From Chloroflexota bacterium (GTDB taxonomy: Bacteria; Chloroflexota; Dehalococcoidia; Tepidiformales; Tepidiformaceae), in the NCBI GenBank assembly GCA_026705605.1, contig JAPPAK010000007.1, forward strand, positions 248,001 through 312,000: a DNA stretch of 64,000 nucleotides, in the 5' to 3' direction. The translations under genes and the position numbers were made by a program. Positions within the stretch are counted from its first letter, which is position 1. The number at the start of each line of letters is the position of its first letter. Below, in pieces: positions 63,908 through 64,000 of this stretch. Under the pieces are notes generated by a model that was not told the origin of the DNA, made no database searches, and was given only the letters and a program-made list of their open reading frames with translations.

Positions 63908-64000
63908 CTAGTTTCTCCCTGCGAGGATGCCCTCGACGTAGGTCCTGAAGGCCCACTTGAAGGGCGTGAAGTCCATGTCCTGGAACATCAGGTCGGCGTT
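63908..64000 (-). CDS. Partial gene, C-terminal 30 residues only
   Basis: An open frame enters from the window edge on the minus strand and ends in TAG at 63910-63908. The visible end has a hydrophobic, aromatic character (MDFTPFKWAFRTYVEGIL) and is followed 4 bases later by the DinB-like start. Too little is visible to name it. Confidence 0.5.
   Translation of the reverse strand, partial: NADLMFQDMDFTPFKWAFRTYVEGILAGRN

Overview
The window is a high-GC bacterial chromosome segment, densely packed with genes on both strands. Codon usage is GC-rich with frequent GTG and TTG starts. My best guess is Chloroflexota, possibly a Dehalococcoidia-like lineage. The reasons are the ppdK-dgt-dnaG neighbourhood, F420-type luciferase-like oxidoreductases, a CaiB/BaiF CoA transferase, Rieske and PEP-mobile-domain enzymes, and a MftD-like flavoprotein. 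This is inference; an actinobacterial relative cannot be excluded from sequence reading alone. No 16S gene is present to settle it.

Layout. 1-4.6 kb: the end of a complex I operon (nuoL partial, nuoM, nuoN) and ybeY. 4.7-13.4 kb: accessory metabolism, comprising a coiled-coil DUF1640 protein, an alpha/beta hydrolase, a ThDP enzyme, yaaA, a retropepsin-like protein with a palindromic operator, a PEP-mobile-domain protein without ATP-grasp, a DHA2 exporter and an LLM oxidoreductase. 13.4-19 kb: Rieske oxygenase, tRNA-Lys, a PD-(D/E)XK-like protein, PhyH and cytochrome P450. 19-25 kb: a polyhydroxyalkanoate module (hemerythrin-like protein, dodecin, lipase-like hydrolase, phasin, PadR/PhaQ-like regulator, small synthase subunit, PhaC) followed by a GNAT and an HSL-type hydrolase. 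25-31 kb: polyphosphate genes (ppx and CYTH-CHAD divergent from ppk1) and a TrkH channel. 31-37.7 kb: MftD-like flavoprotein, tRNA-Met, and a SbcC ATPase with two Mre11-type phosphoesterases. 37.7-46.3 kb: two SDRs, a tightly coupled DUF1538-DUF1538-PII-CBS operon, a double-domain CoA transferase, a cysS (MshC-like in signature) and a HAD phosphatase. 46.3-57.3 kb: dnaG, an SH3/CARDB membrane protein, dgt, ppdK, glmS and nfo. 57.3-60.2 kb: the copper operon csoR-copZ-copA. 60.2-62.2 kb: a compositionally different island with a DUF4417-like gene. 62.2-64 kb: ispG, a DinB-like protein and a partial gene.

The strongest non-coding find is a glmS ribozyme in the 340-base leader of glmS. Its hallmark segments are all readable: the AGCGCC cleavage site, GACGAGG, ATCGAA and TTCGGCGGGTGGCCTCCCGG. 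Its promoter and a GNRA-capped hairpin can also be placed. Two storage polymers (PHA and polyphosphate) sit side by side, each with visible control or divergent architecture. The PHA regulator has a dyad operator whose pieces recur upstream of the hemerythrin-like gene. Stop-codon use is unusual for such GC content: TAG ends about 35 of the 59 genes whose 3' end can be seen.
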